From: Lachnospiraceae bacterium | GTDB taxonomy: Bacteria > Bacillota > Clostridia > Lachnospirales > Lachnospiraceae | Direction: 5' to 3' | DNA: 64,000 bases | NCBI GenBank assembly: GCA_022768465.1 | Contig: JALELZ010000033.1 | Coordinates: 1 to 64,000 of the forward strand | Shown: positions 1-8,609 of the stretch, piece after piece | Numbering within the stretch: the first letter of the stretch is position 1 | Layout of the letters: each line of letters starts with the position of its first letter | Made by a program: the position numbers and the translations under genes | The notes under the pieces: generated by a model | What the model saw: the letters and a program-made list of their open reading frames with translations, nothing else | The model's database searches: none | What the model was told of the DNA's origin: nothing

Positions 1-83
1 TGCCTTCCTCCATAATTTCTCTTTTCAAGGAAGATATAAGCAGTTAAAACCCTTACGTAGCAATAGTTTTAGCCGTATTTCAC

Positions 84-186
84 CAACACTTTTTGTCCAC
101 CCTGTATCTTCTTCTAAACAACTTAAAACCGCGAATTAGCCGTATATACTTAGCTAATTCGCGGTTCAAAACAACACTTTTTGTCC
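84..186. repeat. 15-bp direct repeat flanking the rplS terminator
   Basis: The 15-mer caacactttttgtcc occurs at 84-98 and again at 172-186, the same way round, on both sides of the terminator hairpin at 127-166. The first copy continues into ccacc and the second into tataa, so the match is limited to the 15-mer. I cannot assign a function. It could be a small target-site-like duplication or a repeated element seen only at its edge. Confidence 0.5.
127..166 (-). terminator. Rho-independent terminator after rplS
   Basis: A perfect 14-bp stem (127-140 with 153-166, AACCGCGAATTAGC and its complement) closes a 12-base loop about 50 bases after the rplS stop codon. On the minus strand it is followed by TTTTAAGTTGTTT. 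It would end the ylxM-to-rplS operon. Confidence 0.85.
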
Positions 187-213
187 TATAACCCGCATTT
201 TATATATGTATTA

Positions 214-561
214 TCAGCGAATAAGCTCTTTAACCTTTGCTGCCTTACCAACTCTGTCTCTGAGGTAGTTAAGCTTAGCTCTTCTAACTTTACCCTTTCT
301 TACAACTTCGATCTTTGCAACGAATGGGCTGTGTGTAGGCCATGTCTTCTCAACTCCTACACCGTTTGAAAGCTTTCTTACTGTGAAAGTCTCACGTGCT
401 CCGTGACCCTGTCTCTGAATAACAGTTCCTTCGAAGATCTGGATACGCTCTCTGTTACCCTCTTTGATAAGGTTGTGAACTCTGATAGTATCACCAACGC
501 TGAACTCTGTAACTTCAGCCTTAAGCTGAGCCTGCTCAATTTTCTCGATAATCTCGTGCAT
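214..561 (-). CDS. rplS: Ribosomal protein L19
   Basis: This is the 50S subunit protein L19, which sits at the interface with the 30S subunit. At 115 residues it has the usual family length. The conserved core is visible: VGDTIRVHN near residue 23, [16 protein letters not shown] near 38-53, and the basic end [11 protein letters not shown]. The ATG has a strong site, AGGAGG, 7 bases upstream. It is the last gene of the ffh-rpsP-khpA-rimM-trmD-rplS block but also has its own promoter and a structured leader in the 147-base gap after trmD, so it can be expressed separately. A terminator follows the stop codon. Confidence 0.97.
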   Translation of the reverse strand: MHEIIEKIEQAQLKAEVTEFSVGDTIRVHNLIKEGNRERIQIFEGTVIQRQGHGARETFTVRKLSNGVGVEKTWPTHSPFVAKIEVVRKGKVRRAKLNYLRDRVGKAAKVKELIR

Positions 562-630
562 TTTATTTCCTCCTAAAATTCTCTGATGTTCTTAACATAA
601 GAATGCCAGCGGACCATCATTTTTAACAGC
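562..630 (-). promoter_or_regulatory. Structured 5' leader of rplS, possible L19 leader
   Basis: Between the predicted transcription start near 630 and the rplS ribosome site the RNA can form a nested hairpin. The outer arms are GATGGTCC (near 611-618) and AACATC (585-590), and an inner 6-bp stem TTCTTA/TAAGAA with a 3-base loop lies at 589-603. Low-GC Gram-positive bacteria often carry an autoregulatory L19 leader RNA at this site (Rfam family L19_leader). Matching this sequence to that family is my inference from position and structure only. Confidence 0.45.
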
Positions 631-636
631 CGTATT

Positions 637-666
637 AGTTTATCATAATATGAAGATATAAGTCAA
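637..666 (-). promoter_or_regulatory. Sigma-A promoter for rplS
   Basis: The -35 box TTGACT (661-666) and the -10 box TAAACT (637-642) are 18 bases apart. An extended -10 TGA precedes the -10 box. The predicted start is near 630, giving a leader of about 68 bases. Confidence 0.65.
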
Positions 667-708
667 CAGTAAATCATTAACATTTATATTACAGCTTGAA
701 TTCAGTCA

Positions 709-1482
709 TTACTCCTTCTCTGATTCATTGCCTGGCTTATTTTCAGCTTTGATAAGTTCATTCAAAAATTTTTGTTCTTTTTTGTTAAGCACAGCATCAG
801 CAATAAGATCCGGCCTTTTCTTGAGCGTTCTTATTATTGACTGCTCACGTCTCCACTTTTCAACATTTGCATGGTGCCCTGATAATAATATCTCAGGAAC
901 TTTCATGCCCTTGTAGTCCTCAGGTCTCGAATACTGCGGGTATTCCAGAAGATTATCATGAAAGCTTTCTATCTCTGCAGAGGCTTTTTTGCCGAGCACT
1001 CCCGGAATGAGTCTTGAAATACAGTCTATCATAACCATCGCAGGATATTCACCGCCTGTAAGAACAAAATCACCGAGAGATACCTCCTCAGCCTTCATTA
1101 TCTCAAGAGCTCTTTCATCCACTCCTTCATAATGTCCGCAAAGGAAAATTATATTATCCTCAAGCGCAAGCTCCTCTGCCATCTTCTGATCAAACCTTCT
1201 GCCCTGCGGCGACATATACAGCACCTTAGGTTTTTTTGCTGTATCTCCGATCATTTCTAAAACAGCAGTGTAGCAATCGTCTATAGGCTGAACCTGCATT
1301 ACCATCCCTGCTCCGCCGCCGAATGGATAATCGTCAGTTTTTCCGTGTTTTTCTGTGGTATAATCCCTGATATTGATCGCTTTTACATTTATTGCACCTT
1401 TTTTTATAGCTCTGCCGGTAATGCTCTCACTGACTCCGTGCATGATCATCTCAGGAAACAAAGTCATTACGTAGAAATTCAT
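709..1482 (-). CDS. trmD: tRNA (guanine37-N1)-methyltransferase
   Basis: TrmD makes m1G37 next to the anticodon of several tRNAs, using S-adenosylmethionine, and so prevents +1 frameshifting. The SPOUT-fold signatures are present: YPFGGGAGMVMQ near residue 52, and the trefoil-knot segment LCGHYEGVDER followed by SLGDFVLTGGEYPAM near residues 114-147. The length of 257 residues fits the family. The start ATG lies 4 bases after the rimM stop and has only a weak ribosome site, so translation is probably coupled to rimM. rimM-trmD-rplS is a standard order in Firmicutes. Confidence 0.97.
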   Translation of the reverse strand: MNFYVMTLFPEMIMHGVSESITGRAIKKGAINVKAINIRDYTTEKHGKTDDYPFGGGAGMVMQVQPIDDCYTAVLEMIGDTAKKPKVLYMSPQGRRFDQKMAEELALEDNIIFLCGHYEGVDERALEIMKAEEVSLGDFVLTGGEYPAMVMIDCISRLIPGVLGKKASAEIESFHDNLLEYPQYSRPEDYKGMKVPEILLSGHHANVEKWRREQSIIRTLKKRPDLIADAVLNKKEQKFLNELIKAENKPGNESEKE

Positions 1483-1486
1483 GATA

Positions 1487-2005
1487 TCAGAGGTCCATAA
1501 GCCCGTCCATAATATGAACGGTCATTATATTGTTTTCTATATCCGTATCAAGTATACAGTCCGGGATCACAGGCAAAAGAAGATCCTTGCCGTTATCATA
1601 GCGTTTAACTATATAGACATCATTGGCTCCTGTTTCAAGAACATCCCTTACGACGCCAAGCTTATCACCTTTATCGGTAATAACCTCGATATCAATTATA
1701 TCGGCTATATAATATTCGCCATCAGCAAGCTCTGCTCCCTCTTCACGAGGAATATAAAGCTCAGCGCCCTTATACTGTTCAACGTCATTGATATTGTCAA
1801 TCCCCTTGAATTTAAGAATGACTATATCTTTAAAATGCTTAACACCTTCAATATGAAGCTCTCTCACCGTTTTGCCGGACAGCTTCAGTTTAACATGTTC
1901 AAGCTCATCAAAACGGAAAGGAGAGTCCGTGGTCGGATAGACCTTGACCTCTCCTTTTATTCCATGAGTCTTGGTTATCACACCTACTCTGAGATCTGCG
2001 TTCAT
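1487..2005 (-). CDS. rimM: 16S rRNA processing protein RimM
   Basis: RimM helps mature the 30S head domain around S19. The N-terminal barrel is seen as LRVGVITKTHGIKGEVKVYP, and a PRC-barrel follows with GAELYIPREE, the segment around YYIADIIDIEV, and NDVYIVKR. I place the start at the ATG at 2003-2005, preceded by AAAGGAG. A longer reading from TTG at 2032 would overlap the end of khpA and has no ribosome site. The product is then 172 residues, the normal length. The next gene, trmD, starts 4 bases after the stop. Confidence 0.95.
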   Translation of the reverse strand: MNADLRVGVITKTHGIKGEVKVYPTTDSPFRFDELEHVKLKLSGKTVRELHIEGVKHFKDIVILKFKGIDNINDVEQYKGAELYIPREEGAELADGEYYIADIIDIEVITDKGDKLGVVRDVLETGANDVYIVKRYDNGKDLLLPVIPDCILDTDIENNIMTVHIMDGLMDL

Positions 2006-2018
2006 ACTCTCCTTTAAG

Positions 2019-2252
2019 TCAGCCGATATCAACTATGACTTTTGTTTTGTCATGTGATGCTGCAGCATTGATAACTCTTCTGATAGCCTTGGCAATACGT
2101 CCGGACTTACCTATGACTTTGCCCATATCAGACTGTGCAACGTTAAGCTTAAGGACAACAGCATCATCCTTAATCTCTTCCGTAACAACTACCTCATCAG
2201 GATTATCGACAAGTGACTTTGCAATTACTTCTAATACTTCCTTCATAGCCAT
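2019..2252 (-). CDS. khpA: KH-domain RNA-binding protein KhpA
   Basis: This is a single KH domain of 77 residues. The RNA-contacting GXXG loop is GKSG in VIGKSGRIAKAIR near residues 41-53, and the segment ends with a beta strand TKVIVDIG. KhpA-type proteins bind many RNAs, usually with a partner (KhpB/Jag), and affect cell envelope and division in Gram-positive bacteria. Its place between rpsP and rimM is conserved in Firmicutes. The start has a weak GAGATGAG site and two nearby ATG codons (2252 and 2246); I use the first. Confidence 0.93.
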   Translation of the reverse strand: MAMKEVLEVIAKSLVDNPDEVVVTEEIKDDAVVLKLNVAQSDMGKVIGKSGRIAKAIRRVINAAASHDKTKVIVDIG

Positions 2253-2273
2253 CTCATCTCACTGATCAACAGA

Positions 2274-2519
2274 TCACTTTGTGATGCCGGCGTTCTTAAG
2301 AAGCTTATCGCATGTAGCTGAAGGAATAGCACCGTTGTTGAGCCATTTCTTAGCGGCGTCAGCATCGATCTTTATTGTTGAAGGCTCTGTGTTAGGATCA
2401 TAGTAGCCGATTTCCTCGATGAAACGACCGTTACGTGGTGATCTTGAATCTGCAACGATAACTCTGTAGAAAGGCTTCTTCTTTGCTCCAAGTCTTCTTA
2501 ATCTGATTTTAACTGCCAT
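2274..2519 (-). CDS. rpsP: Ribosomal protein S16
   Basis: S16 is an early assembly protein of the 30S subunit. The 81-residue product starts with the family signature [22 protein letters not shown] and continues with [16 protein letters not shown]. The ATG follows AAGGAG with good spacing. It lies 31 bases after ffh and 21 bases before khpA within the same transcript. Confidence 0.97.
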   Translation of the reverse strand: MAVKIRLRRLGAKKKPFYRVIVADSRSPRNGRFIEEIGYYDPNTEPSTIKIDADAAKKWLNNGAIPSATCDKLLKNAGITK

Positions 2520-2550
2520 TATTGTGTCTCCTTATAAAATAATAAATTAT

Positions 2551-3906
2551 TTAAAACAATCCTTTTCCTCTGAACATATTCTTACCGAAAAGATTGCCTA
2601 TATTACCATGTTTTTTCATGCCGTTCATCTGCTTCATGAGTTTCTGCATCTGCTCGAACTGCTTGACGAGTCTGTTGACATCCGCTATATCAGTTCCCGA
2701 ACCTGCAGCTATACGTCTCTTTCTTGACGGATTCATAAGCTTAGGGTTGGCACGTTCCGCAGGTGTCATGCTGAGAATTATAGACTCTACTCTATTGAAC
2801 TGAGACTGATCTACAGATTCAGGATCAAGACCCTTCATGCCAGGAAGCATTGACATTATTGCTGACAGGCCACCCATTTTTTTCATCTGATTCATCTGAA
2901 TAAGAAAATCATCATAGGTGAACTGCGCTTTGCGCATATGCTCCGTTATCTGCTTCTGCTTTTCGAGATCAGCTGTCTCTTCTGCTCTCTCAATGAGTGA
3001 CATAATATCACCCATTCCGATGATTCTCGAAGCCATACGATCAGGATGAAACTCCTGAAGGTCTGAAAGCTTTTCTCCCATACCCGCAAAATAAAGCGGT
3101 TTGCCAGTCACGGCTCTGATTGATAATGCCGCACCGCCCTTTGTATCACCGTCGAGCTTAGTTATGATCAATCCGTCAACGCCGACCTTTTCGGAGAATT
3201 CCTCCGCCACGGTTACAGCATCCTGACCTGTCATAGCATCTACAGTGAGTAATGTATAATCAACAGGTACCGCTTCTTTAATATTGTGAAGCTCCTGCAT
3301 CATACCTTCATCTATATGAAGACGTCCGGCTGTATCAATAATAAGTACGCCGTAGCTTTCCTTTACAGCCTTATCGTATGCTTTTCTTGCAATGTCTACA
3401 GGATCAGCATCGGTTCCGAGACTAAAAGCATCAAGTCCGAGCTTTTCCGCATTGACCTCCAACTGCTTGATAGCTGCCGGTCTGTAAACGTCTCCTGCTG
3501 CAAGAAGCACACGCTTGCCTGCAGATTTGAATTTACCACCCAGCTTCGCTGCGGTAGTTGTTTTACCGGCACCCTGAAGACCTGCCATCATGATGACAGT
3601 AACCTGCCCTGCAGGCTTTAAGTTAAGCTCCGTTACTGTATCACCCATGAGATGAATAAGTTCATCTCTGACTATACGAATAACAGTCTGTCCCGGTGAA
3701 AGGCTTTCAAAAACCTCTGCGCCGATAGCTTTGCTCTCTGTTTCCTTTACAAAGTTTTTTACGACCTTGAAGTTAACATCAGCCTCAAGCAGTGCAAGCT
3801 TAACTTCCTTCATCGCCGCATGGACATCCTCAGGAGTCAGCTTTGTTTTGCCCCTGAGATTGCTGAATATATTTTGAAATCTTTCTGTTAAGCTTTCAAA
3901 TGCCAT
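2551..3906 (-). CDS. ffh: Signal recognition particle GTPase Ffh
   Basis: Ffh (SRP54) binds signal sequences at the ribosome and 4.5S RNA, and docks on FtsY for insertion into the membrane. The N domain comes first, then the G domain with GLQGAGKTTTAAKLGG near residue 109, DTAGR near 191 and TKLDGDTKGG near 249. A methionine-rich M domain follows (MRKAQF, QMNQMKKMGG, MSMLPGMKGL, and a tail rich in QMQKLMKQM). The length of 451 residues is normal. The partner gene ftsY lies just upstream beyond ylxM, so both SRP GTPases are neighbours here. Confidence 0.98.
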   Translation of the reverse strand: MAFESLTERFQNIFSNLRGKTKLTPEDVHAAMKEVKLALLEADVNFKVVKNFVKETESKAIGAEVFESLSPGQTVIRIVRDELIHLMGDTVTELNLKPAGQVTVIMMAGLQGAGKTTTAAKLGGKFKSAGKRVLLAAGDVYRPAAIKQLEVNAEKLGLDAFSLGTDADPVDIARKAYDKAVKESYGVLIIDTAGRLHIDEGMMQELHNIKEAVPVDYTLLTVDAMTGQDAVTVAEEFSEKVGVDGLIITKLDGDTKGGAALSIRAVTGKPLYFAGMGEKLSDLQEFHPDRMASRIIGMGDIMSLIERAEETADLEKQKQITEHMRKAQFTYDDFLIQMNQMKKMGGLSAIMSMLPGMKGLDPESVDQSQFNRVESIILSMTPAERANPKLMNPSRKRRIAAGSGTDIADVNRLVKQFEQMQKLMKQMNGMKKHGNIGNLFGKNMFRGKGLF

Positions 3907-3937
3907 TTATTGAAAATATCTCCTGTCTTTTAAATGC

Positions 3938-4171
3938 TCATGAGTTGAGCTTCTTCTCAAGTAGGTGGAGCTTTTCTTCATAGCCCTCAAGTATCTTATC
4001 ACAGCGCTTTATAAGGTCATGCGCACCTTGTCTGGTTATACCGTTCAGCTCAGCTATCTCTGACAGCGACAGGTCATCATTAACAAGCTCACCGTATATC
4101 TTCTGCTGATGTTCGGTGAGAAGTTCTCCGTAGAGATCATATAACATTCCCTGTCTGACGATTTTTTCCAT
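3938..4171 (-). CDS. ylxM: YlxM-type SRP-associated helix-turn-helix protein
   Basis: This short protein of 77 residues matches the family usually encoded just before ffh and thought to modulate SRP. The alignable start is [19 protein letters not shown], followed by a helix-turn-helix of the sigma-70 region 4 type ([23 protein letters not shown]) and the end EKLHLLEKK. Family members are often about 110 residues, so this one is short. The ATG at 4169-4171 lies only about 3-5 bases from the predicted transcription start, so there is no room for a ribosome site. An earlier in-frame start at 4273 would read through the promoter and adds residues unlike the family. Confidence 0.85.
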   Translation of the reverse strand: MEKIVRQGMLYDLYGELLTEHQQKIYGELVNDDLSLSEIAELNGITRQGAHDLIKRCDKILEGYEEKLHLLEKKLNS

Positions 4172-4181
4172 AACGCTCGAT

Positions 4182-4210
4182 ATTATACATGAACATAAGA
4201 GGGGTGTCAA
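4182..4210 (-). promoter_or_regulatory. Perfect consensus sigma-A promoter for ylxM-ffh
   Basis: TTGACA (4205-4210), a 17-base spacer and TATAAT (4182-4187) match the consensus at every hexamer position. The predicted start is at 4174-4176, only 3-5 bases before the ylxM ATG. Confidence 0.9.
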
Positions 4211-4328
4211 GTAGTTTATCTTTACACCTTTGACGGATGAAAATAATCTGCCTAAAGCCATGTACAAAGCCATTATTAAAGCCCTGAGGCATTTATAGAT
4301 TTACAGCCTCATAAGCTCTAAAAATATC

Positions 4329-5237
4329 TTACCTGAATATTGCCTTCATAAATTCCTCAGGATCAAACTTCTGAAGATCATCCGGCTTTTCTCCTACTCC
4401 GATATATTTGACCGGAATATCGAATTCACTGGATATTGCGATAACGATCCCGCCCTTTGCTGAACCGTCCATTTTTGTAAGTATAATACCCGTAGGTTCA
4501 CAAACAGAAATAAACTCTCTCACCTGAGAAATCGCATTCTGTCCGGTCGTTGCATCAAGAACGAGAAGGACTTCCTTTCTAGCATCCGGAAGTCTCTTAT
4601 CCAAAATTCTGTTAATTTTAGAAAGCTCCTCCATAAGATTTTTCTTATTATGAAGCCTTCCTGCCGTATCACAGATAAGGATATCCGCATTTCTTGAATT
4701 AAATACGTCCACAGCTTCATATATTACTGCAGCCGGATCAGCGCCGTCTTCCTGTGCAACTATTTCAACATCTCCGCGTTCAGCCCATATTTCAAGCTGT
4801 TCCTTCGCTCCTGCTCTGAATGTATCTGCAGCTGCAAGAATTACCTTCTTCCCCTGCTCCTTAAAGCTAATTGCAAGCTTGCCGATAGATGTTGTCTTTC
4901 CTACACCGTTTACGCCCACTACAAGAACTACTGTTTTCTCATCAACAAAGGAATATGCATCATCACATGGTTTGATCTGCTCTGATACAGCCTCAATAAG
5001 AGCCTCCTTGACCTTGTCAGGATCCTTAATGTGCTCTTCTCTTACTCTTTCCTTCATTCTGCTGATGATCCTGTCGGTCGCAGTCATTCCGACATCAGCC
5101 ATGATCAGGACTTCTTCAAGGTTTTCAAAAAATTCATCATCAACCTGTGAGTAGTCTCCAAATACTGTGTCAAGTCCGTTGCTTATGCTTGTCCTTGTTT
5201 TTGCGAGTCCTTCTTTTAATTTGTCGAAAAATCCCAT
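4329..5237 (-). CDS. ftsY: SRP receptor GTPase FtsY
   Basis: FtsY is the membrane-associated receptor for SRP; it forms a twin GTPase with Ffh. Visible motifs are GVNGVGKTTSIGKLA near residue 108, the insert-box segment ILAAADTFRAGAKEQLEIW, DTAGRLHNKKNLMEEL near 190, and TKMDGSAKGG near 254. At 302 residues it is a compact form with only a short N-terminal segment (MGFFDKLKEGLAKTRTSI) and no long acidic A domain, as in Bacillus. A clear GGGAGG ribosome site precedes the ATG. It follows smc by 18 bases. Confidence 0.97.
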   Translation of the reverse strand: MGFFDKLKEGLAKTRTSISNGLDTVFGDYSQVDDEFFENLEEVLIMADVGMTATDRIISRMKERVREEHIKDPDKVKEALIEAVSEQIKPCDDAYSFVDEKTVVLVVGVNGVGKTTSIGKLAISFKEQGKKVILAAADTFRAGAKEQLEIWAERGDVEIVAQEDGADPAAVIYEAVDVFNSRNADILICDTAGRLHNKKNLMEELSKINRILDKRLPDARKEVLLVLDATTGQNAISQVREFISVCEPTGIILTKMDGSAKGGIVIAISSEFDIPVKYIGVGEKPDDLQKFDPEEFMKAIFR

Positions 5238-5255
5238 ATGACCTCCCGAAGCTTT

Positions 5256-8200
5256 TTATGAAAGCTCTTCACTAACTAAATCTACAGATACGAGCTTTGA
5301 AACACCCTTCTCCTGCATTGTAACGCCATAAAGTCTGTCTGCAGCTTCCATCGTACCTCGCCTGTGAGTAATGACAATGAACTGTGTGTCATTCGTAAGC
5401 TTGTGAAGATAGCTTGAAAAACGAACTACATTTGAATCATCAAGGGCTGCCTCTATTTCGTCAAGAAGACAGAAAGGAGACGGTTTAAGATTCTGAATTG
5501 CAAACAGCAGAGCTATAGCCGTTAACGCCTTTTCTCCTCCTGAAAGCTGCATTATATTCTGCAGTTTCTTTCCCGGTGGCTGAACTATAATATTTATTCC
5601 TGCTTCAAGTTCATCCAAAGGCTCGTCATCATCGGAACAAATAAGCTCAAGATCAGACACACCGCCTCCGAACAGCTCAGCAAAAACGATTTTGAACTGT
5701 TCTCTGATCATTGCAAACTGCTCGCTGAACTGTTTTTTCATTTCTCTGTCGAGCTCGTCTATTATAGCAATGATCGATTCCTCTGATTTTATAAGATCCT
5801 GCTGCTGTGCACTGAGGAATTCATATCTTGATGAAACTTCCTTGTATTCATCTATTGCCTGAACATTTACCGGGCCCAATGACTTAATATCACGACGAAC
5901 CTCAGCAAGTCTCTCTCTGATAGATGATAATGAACCACAGGATTCATCATAAAAAGCTCTTGCGGCTGAAGGTCCAAGCTCATATTCATCCCAAATATAA
6001 CCTGATCTGTCATCAAGCCTGTCCTGCTCCTTTTGAGCAATGTTCTCAAGTCTGATAACTTCCTTTTGAAGTCTTAATACCTCGTCTGCCAATTCGGCTC
6101 TTCTTTGATCAAAGCCGGTTCTCGAGCCTGCTAATTCATCCTTTTCACTTACAAAGCTCTTAATATCTTTTTCAAGCTCATCAACAAGCGCTTCTGTATC
6201 TGAAATGTCTGCATTTCTGTCTGAAATATCCTTCTTTGCAGCCTCGATCCTTTCACGGCACTGGCGCATGTTATCATTCGCCCTGCGCATATCGGAATCC
6301 GCTTTATCTGCTGCTTCACAGATACGAAGTATATTATCTGAGATAAATTCAGTCCTCTGTTTGAGCTCACTGAAGCGAAGCTTCATATCACTGAGAATGT
6401 TTAAGCTAAGCTCATTTTTCTCAACGGCAATATCTCTGAGACTTGTCTTAAGCTCATCAACCTCTGCATTTTTATCAGCAATAAGCTTTTCTTCGTCCCT
6501 GATTTTCTCAGACGCAAAGCTGAATGCTTCTTCAGCTTCATGCTTTTTTGCCTGCAGCTCCTCGATCTCACGGCTTCTTCCGATAAGCTTTGAATTATTT
6601 CTGTATGCACCGCCGGATATAGAGCCTCCCGGAGACAAAAGCTCACCCTCAAGAGTAACCATTCTTAATGAATGTCTGTGTTTTGAGGCTATTACAAGCG
6701 CATTATCGATATTATCCACTACAAGCACAGAAGCTAAAAGATATCCTGTAAGCTGTCTGAATTCATCATCTGTCTGTACTAAATCACTTGCAATTCCGAT
6801 AACTCCTCTTTCAGAAAGTGCCGCACGATATTCGGATTGTTCCTTATACCTTATGGCATCAAGAGGAAGAAATGTAGCTCTTCCCTGCCTGGTCTTTTTA
6901 AGAAAAGCCACGCTTTCTTTGGCACTTCTTTCCGTATCGGTTACGATGTTTTGTATTCGTCCGCCAAGGGCAGTCTCTATAGCAGTCTCATATTGCTTAT
7001 CTGTTTTAATAAGATCGGCTACAACTCCTCTTATTCCGCCTATGCGTTCCCTTTCACGCATTACGGCTCTGATACTTTCTCCGAAGCCGTCATACCTTTC
7101 TGCAAGGTTTTTAAGTGAGTCATACCTGGCTGATATATCTGCCAGGGCCTTCTGCTTTTCGGCAAAGATCCTCTGCAGCTTCTTAAGCTCATCTGTGAGT
7201 GAATTGTATTCATCTGAGGCCTGTCTGAGCCATGCATTCGTTCGATCTTCTTTTTCCTTTATAAGATCAAGGTCATTACGTTTATTTTTAATGTCCTTAA
7301 GCCAGTCAGGCATTGCAAAAGAAAAATCTTCATCATCATCTTCTTCTTCTTCTGCTTCAGTGTCCGTTGACTGCATTGTGTTAAAAGCTATAGTCGAAGC
7401 GTCATCTAAAGAATCAGCGGTCTCTCCGACACTAAGCTCAGGGAAATGCTCCAAAAGCAATTCTTTAAAACTGCCAAGCTTTTTTACAAGCTCTTTAAGC
7501 TCATCAGTATCCACACTATCTCCGGAATTACCGTCCTTAAGCATTATCCTTAGACTTGACTCAAGCTCGCTTAATGCGGATAAGTATTCCGAAGAATGTT
7601 TTTCATTTTCCCTGGCATCTGCAGCTATACGCTCCATCTGCTCTGAAATTGTTTTTAAGCCGGTCTCCTCTGCCTTGATTTCTGCAATCCTTACATTGAT
7701 CTGACCTTCAAGATTCTGTCTTAACAGATTTGCTCTGCCGAGCTCATTTTTCTTGCGCTCTATTATTTCATCAAGCTCAATGACCTTATCATTAAGCTCC
7801 GAGCCTTTATCCTTAAGCTCATCGTTTTCCTGCTCAGCATCCTTTAAAGAGGCATTGACGATAGAAAGATTATCCTCCGCCTTTTGCTTGGCATCCAGAA
7901 TTGTATCTATTTCTCTGACAAAAAGATTAAGGTCCAGACTTTTCTGCTCATCCTTAAGTAAAAGATACTGCTTCGCAGACTCTGACTGCTTCTGTAAAGG
8001 CTTAATTCTCTTTTCAAGCTCATCAACTATATCAGTAACTCTCTGAAGATTAGCCTTTTCATTTTCAAGCTTTTTAAGTGAAGTCAGTTTTCTTCTTTTG
8101 AATTTAACTATGCCGGCAGCCTCGTCAAAAAGGCCTCTTCTGTCCTCAGGCTTTCCGTTAAGAATTGCATCGATCTGGCCCTGTCCGATAATTGAGTAAC

Positions 8201-8609
8201 CTTCACGTCCTATTCCGGTATCATAAAACAGTTCCTGTACATCCTTAAGTCTGACGATTTGTCCGTTTATCATGTACTCGGATTCACCTGAACGATAAAG
8301 TCTTCTTGATACTGTTACTTCGGTATAGTCAACCGACAGGACCTTATCAGAGTTATCAAGAGTAATAGCCACATAGGCAAAGCCCTGAGGTTTTCTTATT
8401 TCCGTACCCGAAAAAATGACGTCCTGCATAGCCGAGCCCCTGAGCTGTTTAACCTTTTGCTCACCGAGTACCCACCTGACAGCATCGGAAATATTAGACT
8501 TTCCCGATCCGTTAGGTCCGACTATGGCAGTTACGCCATTATTAAAATTAAGCACAGTTTTATGTGCGAATGACTTAAAGCCTTGTATTTCTATACTCTT
8601 TAAATACAT
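5256..8609 (-). CDS. smc: Chromosome segregation ATPase SMC
   Basis: SMC dimers with ScpA and ScpB fold and segregate the chromosome. The head has Walker A GPNGSGKS at 31-38, the signature LSGGEKALTAIALLFAI near the C-terminus and Walker B PFCLLDEIEAALDD. The hinge lies at about 523-670 (GIRGVVADL to GGSISGGAYRN). At 1117 residues it is about 70 shorter than Bacillus SMC. The N-terminal arm is broken at about 356-435 by a segment that is not heptad-like and contains an acidic run (TEAEEEEDDDEDFSF). Without it the two arms are about 275 and 240 residues. The start directly follows the rnc stop codon. Confidence 0.97.
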   Translation of the reverse strand: MYLKSIEIQGFKSFAHKTVLNFNNGVTAIVGPNGSGKSNISDAVRWVLGEQKVKQLRGSAMQDVIFSGTEIRKPQGFAYVAITLDNSDKVLSVDYTEVTVSRRLYRSGESEYMINGQIVRLKDVQELFYDTGIGREGYSIIGQGQIDAILNGKPEDRRGLFDEAAGIVKFKRRKLTSLKKLENEKANLQRVTDIVDELEKRIKPLQKQSESAKQYLLLKDEQKSLDLNLFVREIDTILDAKQKAEDNLSIVNASLKDAEQENDELKDKGSELNDKVIELDEIIERKKNELGRANLLRQNLEGQINVRIAEIKAEETGLKTISEQMERIAADARENEKHSSEYLSALSELESSLRIMLKDGNSGDSVDTDELKELVKKLGSFKELLLEHFPELSVGETADSLDDASTIAFNTMQSTDTEAEEEEDDDEDFSFAMPDWLKDIKNKRNDLDLIKEKEDRTNAWLRQASDEYNSLTDELKKLQRIFAEKQKALADISARYDSLKNLAERYDGFGESIRAVMRERERIGGIRGVVADLIKTDKQYETAIETALGGRIQNIVTDTERSAKESVAFLKKTRQGRATFLPLDAIRYKEQSEYRAALSERGVIGIASDLVQTDDEFRQLTGYLLASVLVVDNIDNALVIASKHRHSLRMVTLEGELLSPGGSISGGAYRNNSKLIGRSREIEELQAKKHEAEEAFSFASEKIRDEEKLIADKNAEVDELKTSLRDIAVEKNELSLNILSDMKLRFSELKQRTEFISDNILRICEAADKADSDMRRANDNMRQCRERIEAAKKDISDRNADISDTEALVDELEKDIKSFVSEKDELAGSRTGFDQRRAELADEVLRLQKEVIRLENIAQKEQDRLDDRSGYIWDEYELGPSAARAFYDESCGSLSSIRERLAEVRRDIKSLGPVNVQAIDEYKEVSSRYEFLSAQQQDLIKSEESIIAIIDELDREMKKQFSEQFAMIREQFKIVFAELFGGGVSDLELICSDDDEPLDELEAGINIIVQPPGKKLQNIMQLSGGEKALTAIALLFAIQNLKPSPFCLLDEIEAALDDSNVVRFSSYLHKLTNDTQFIVITHRRGTMEAADRLYGVTMQEKGVSKLVSVDLVSEELS

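Noticed and set aside
1481..2017. 178-codon plus-strand frame
   Set aside because: Antisense of rimM; no signals.
4272..4328. Terminator between ftsY and ylxM
   Set aside because: A GAGGC/GCCTC stem with a 15-base loop is present, but the stem is short and the U tract poor.
6205..7704. A 499-codon plus-strand open frame inside smc
   Set aside because: It is antisense to coiled-coil codons, which gives Ser/Leu-rich nonsense; there is no ribosome site or family match, and smc on the other strand is certain.
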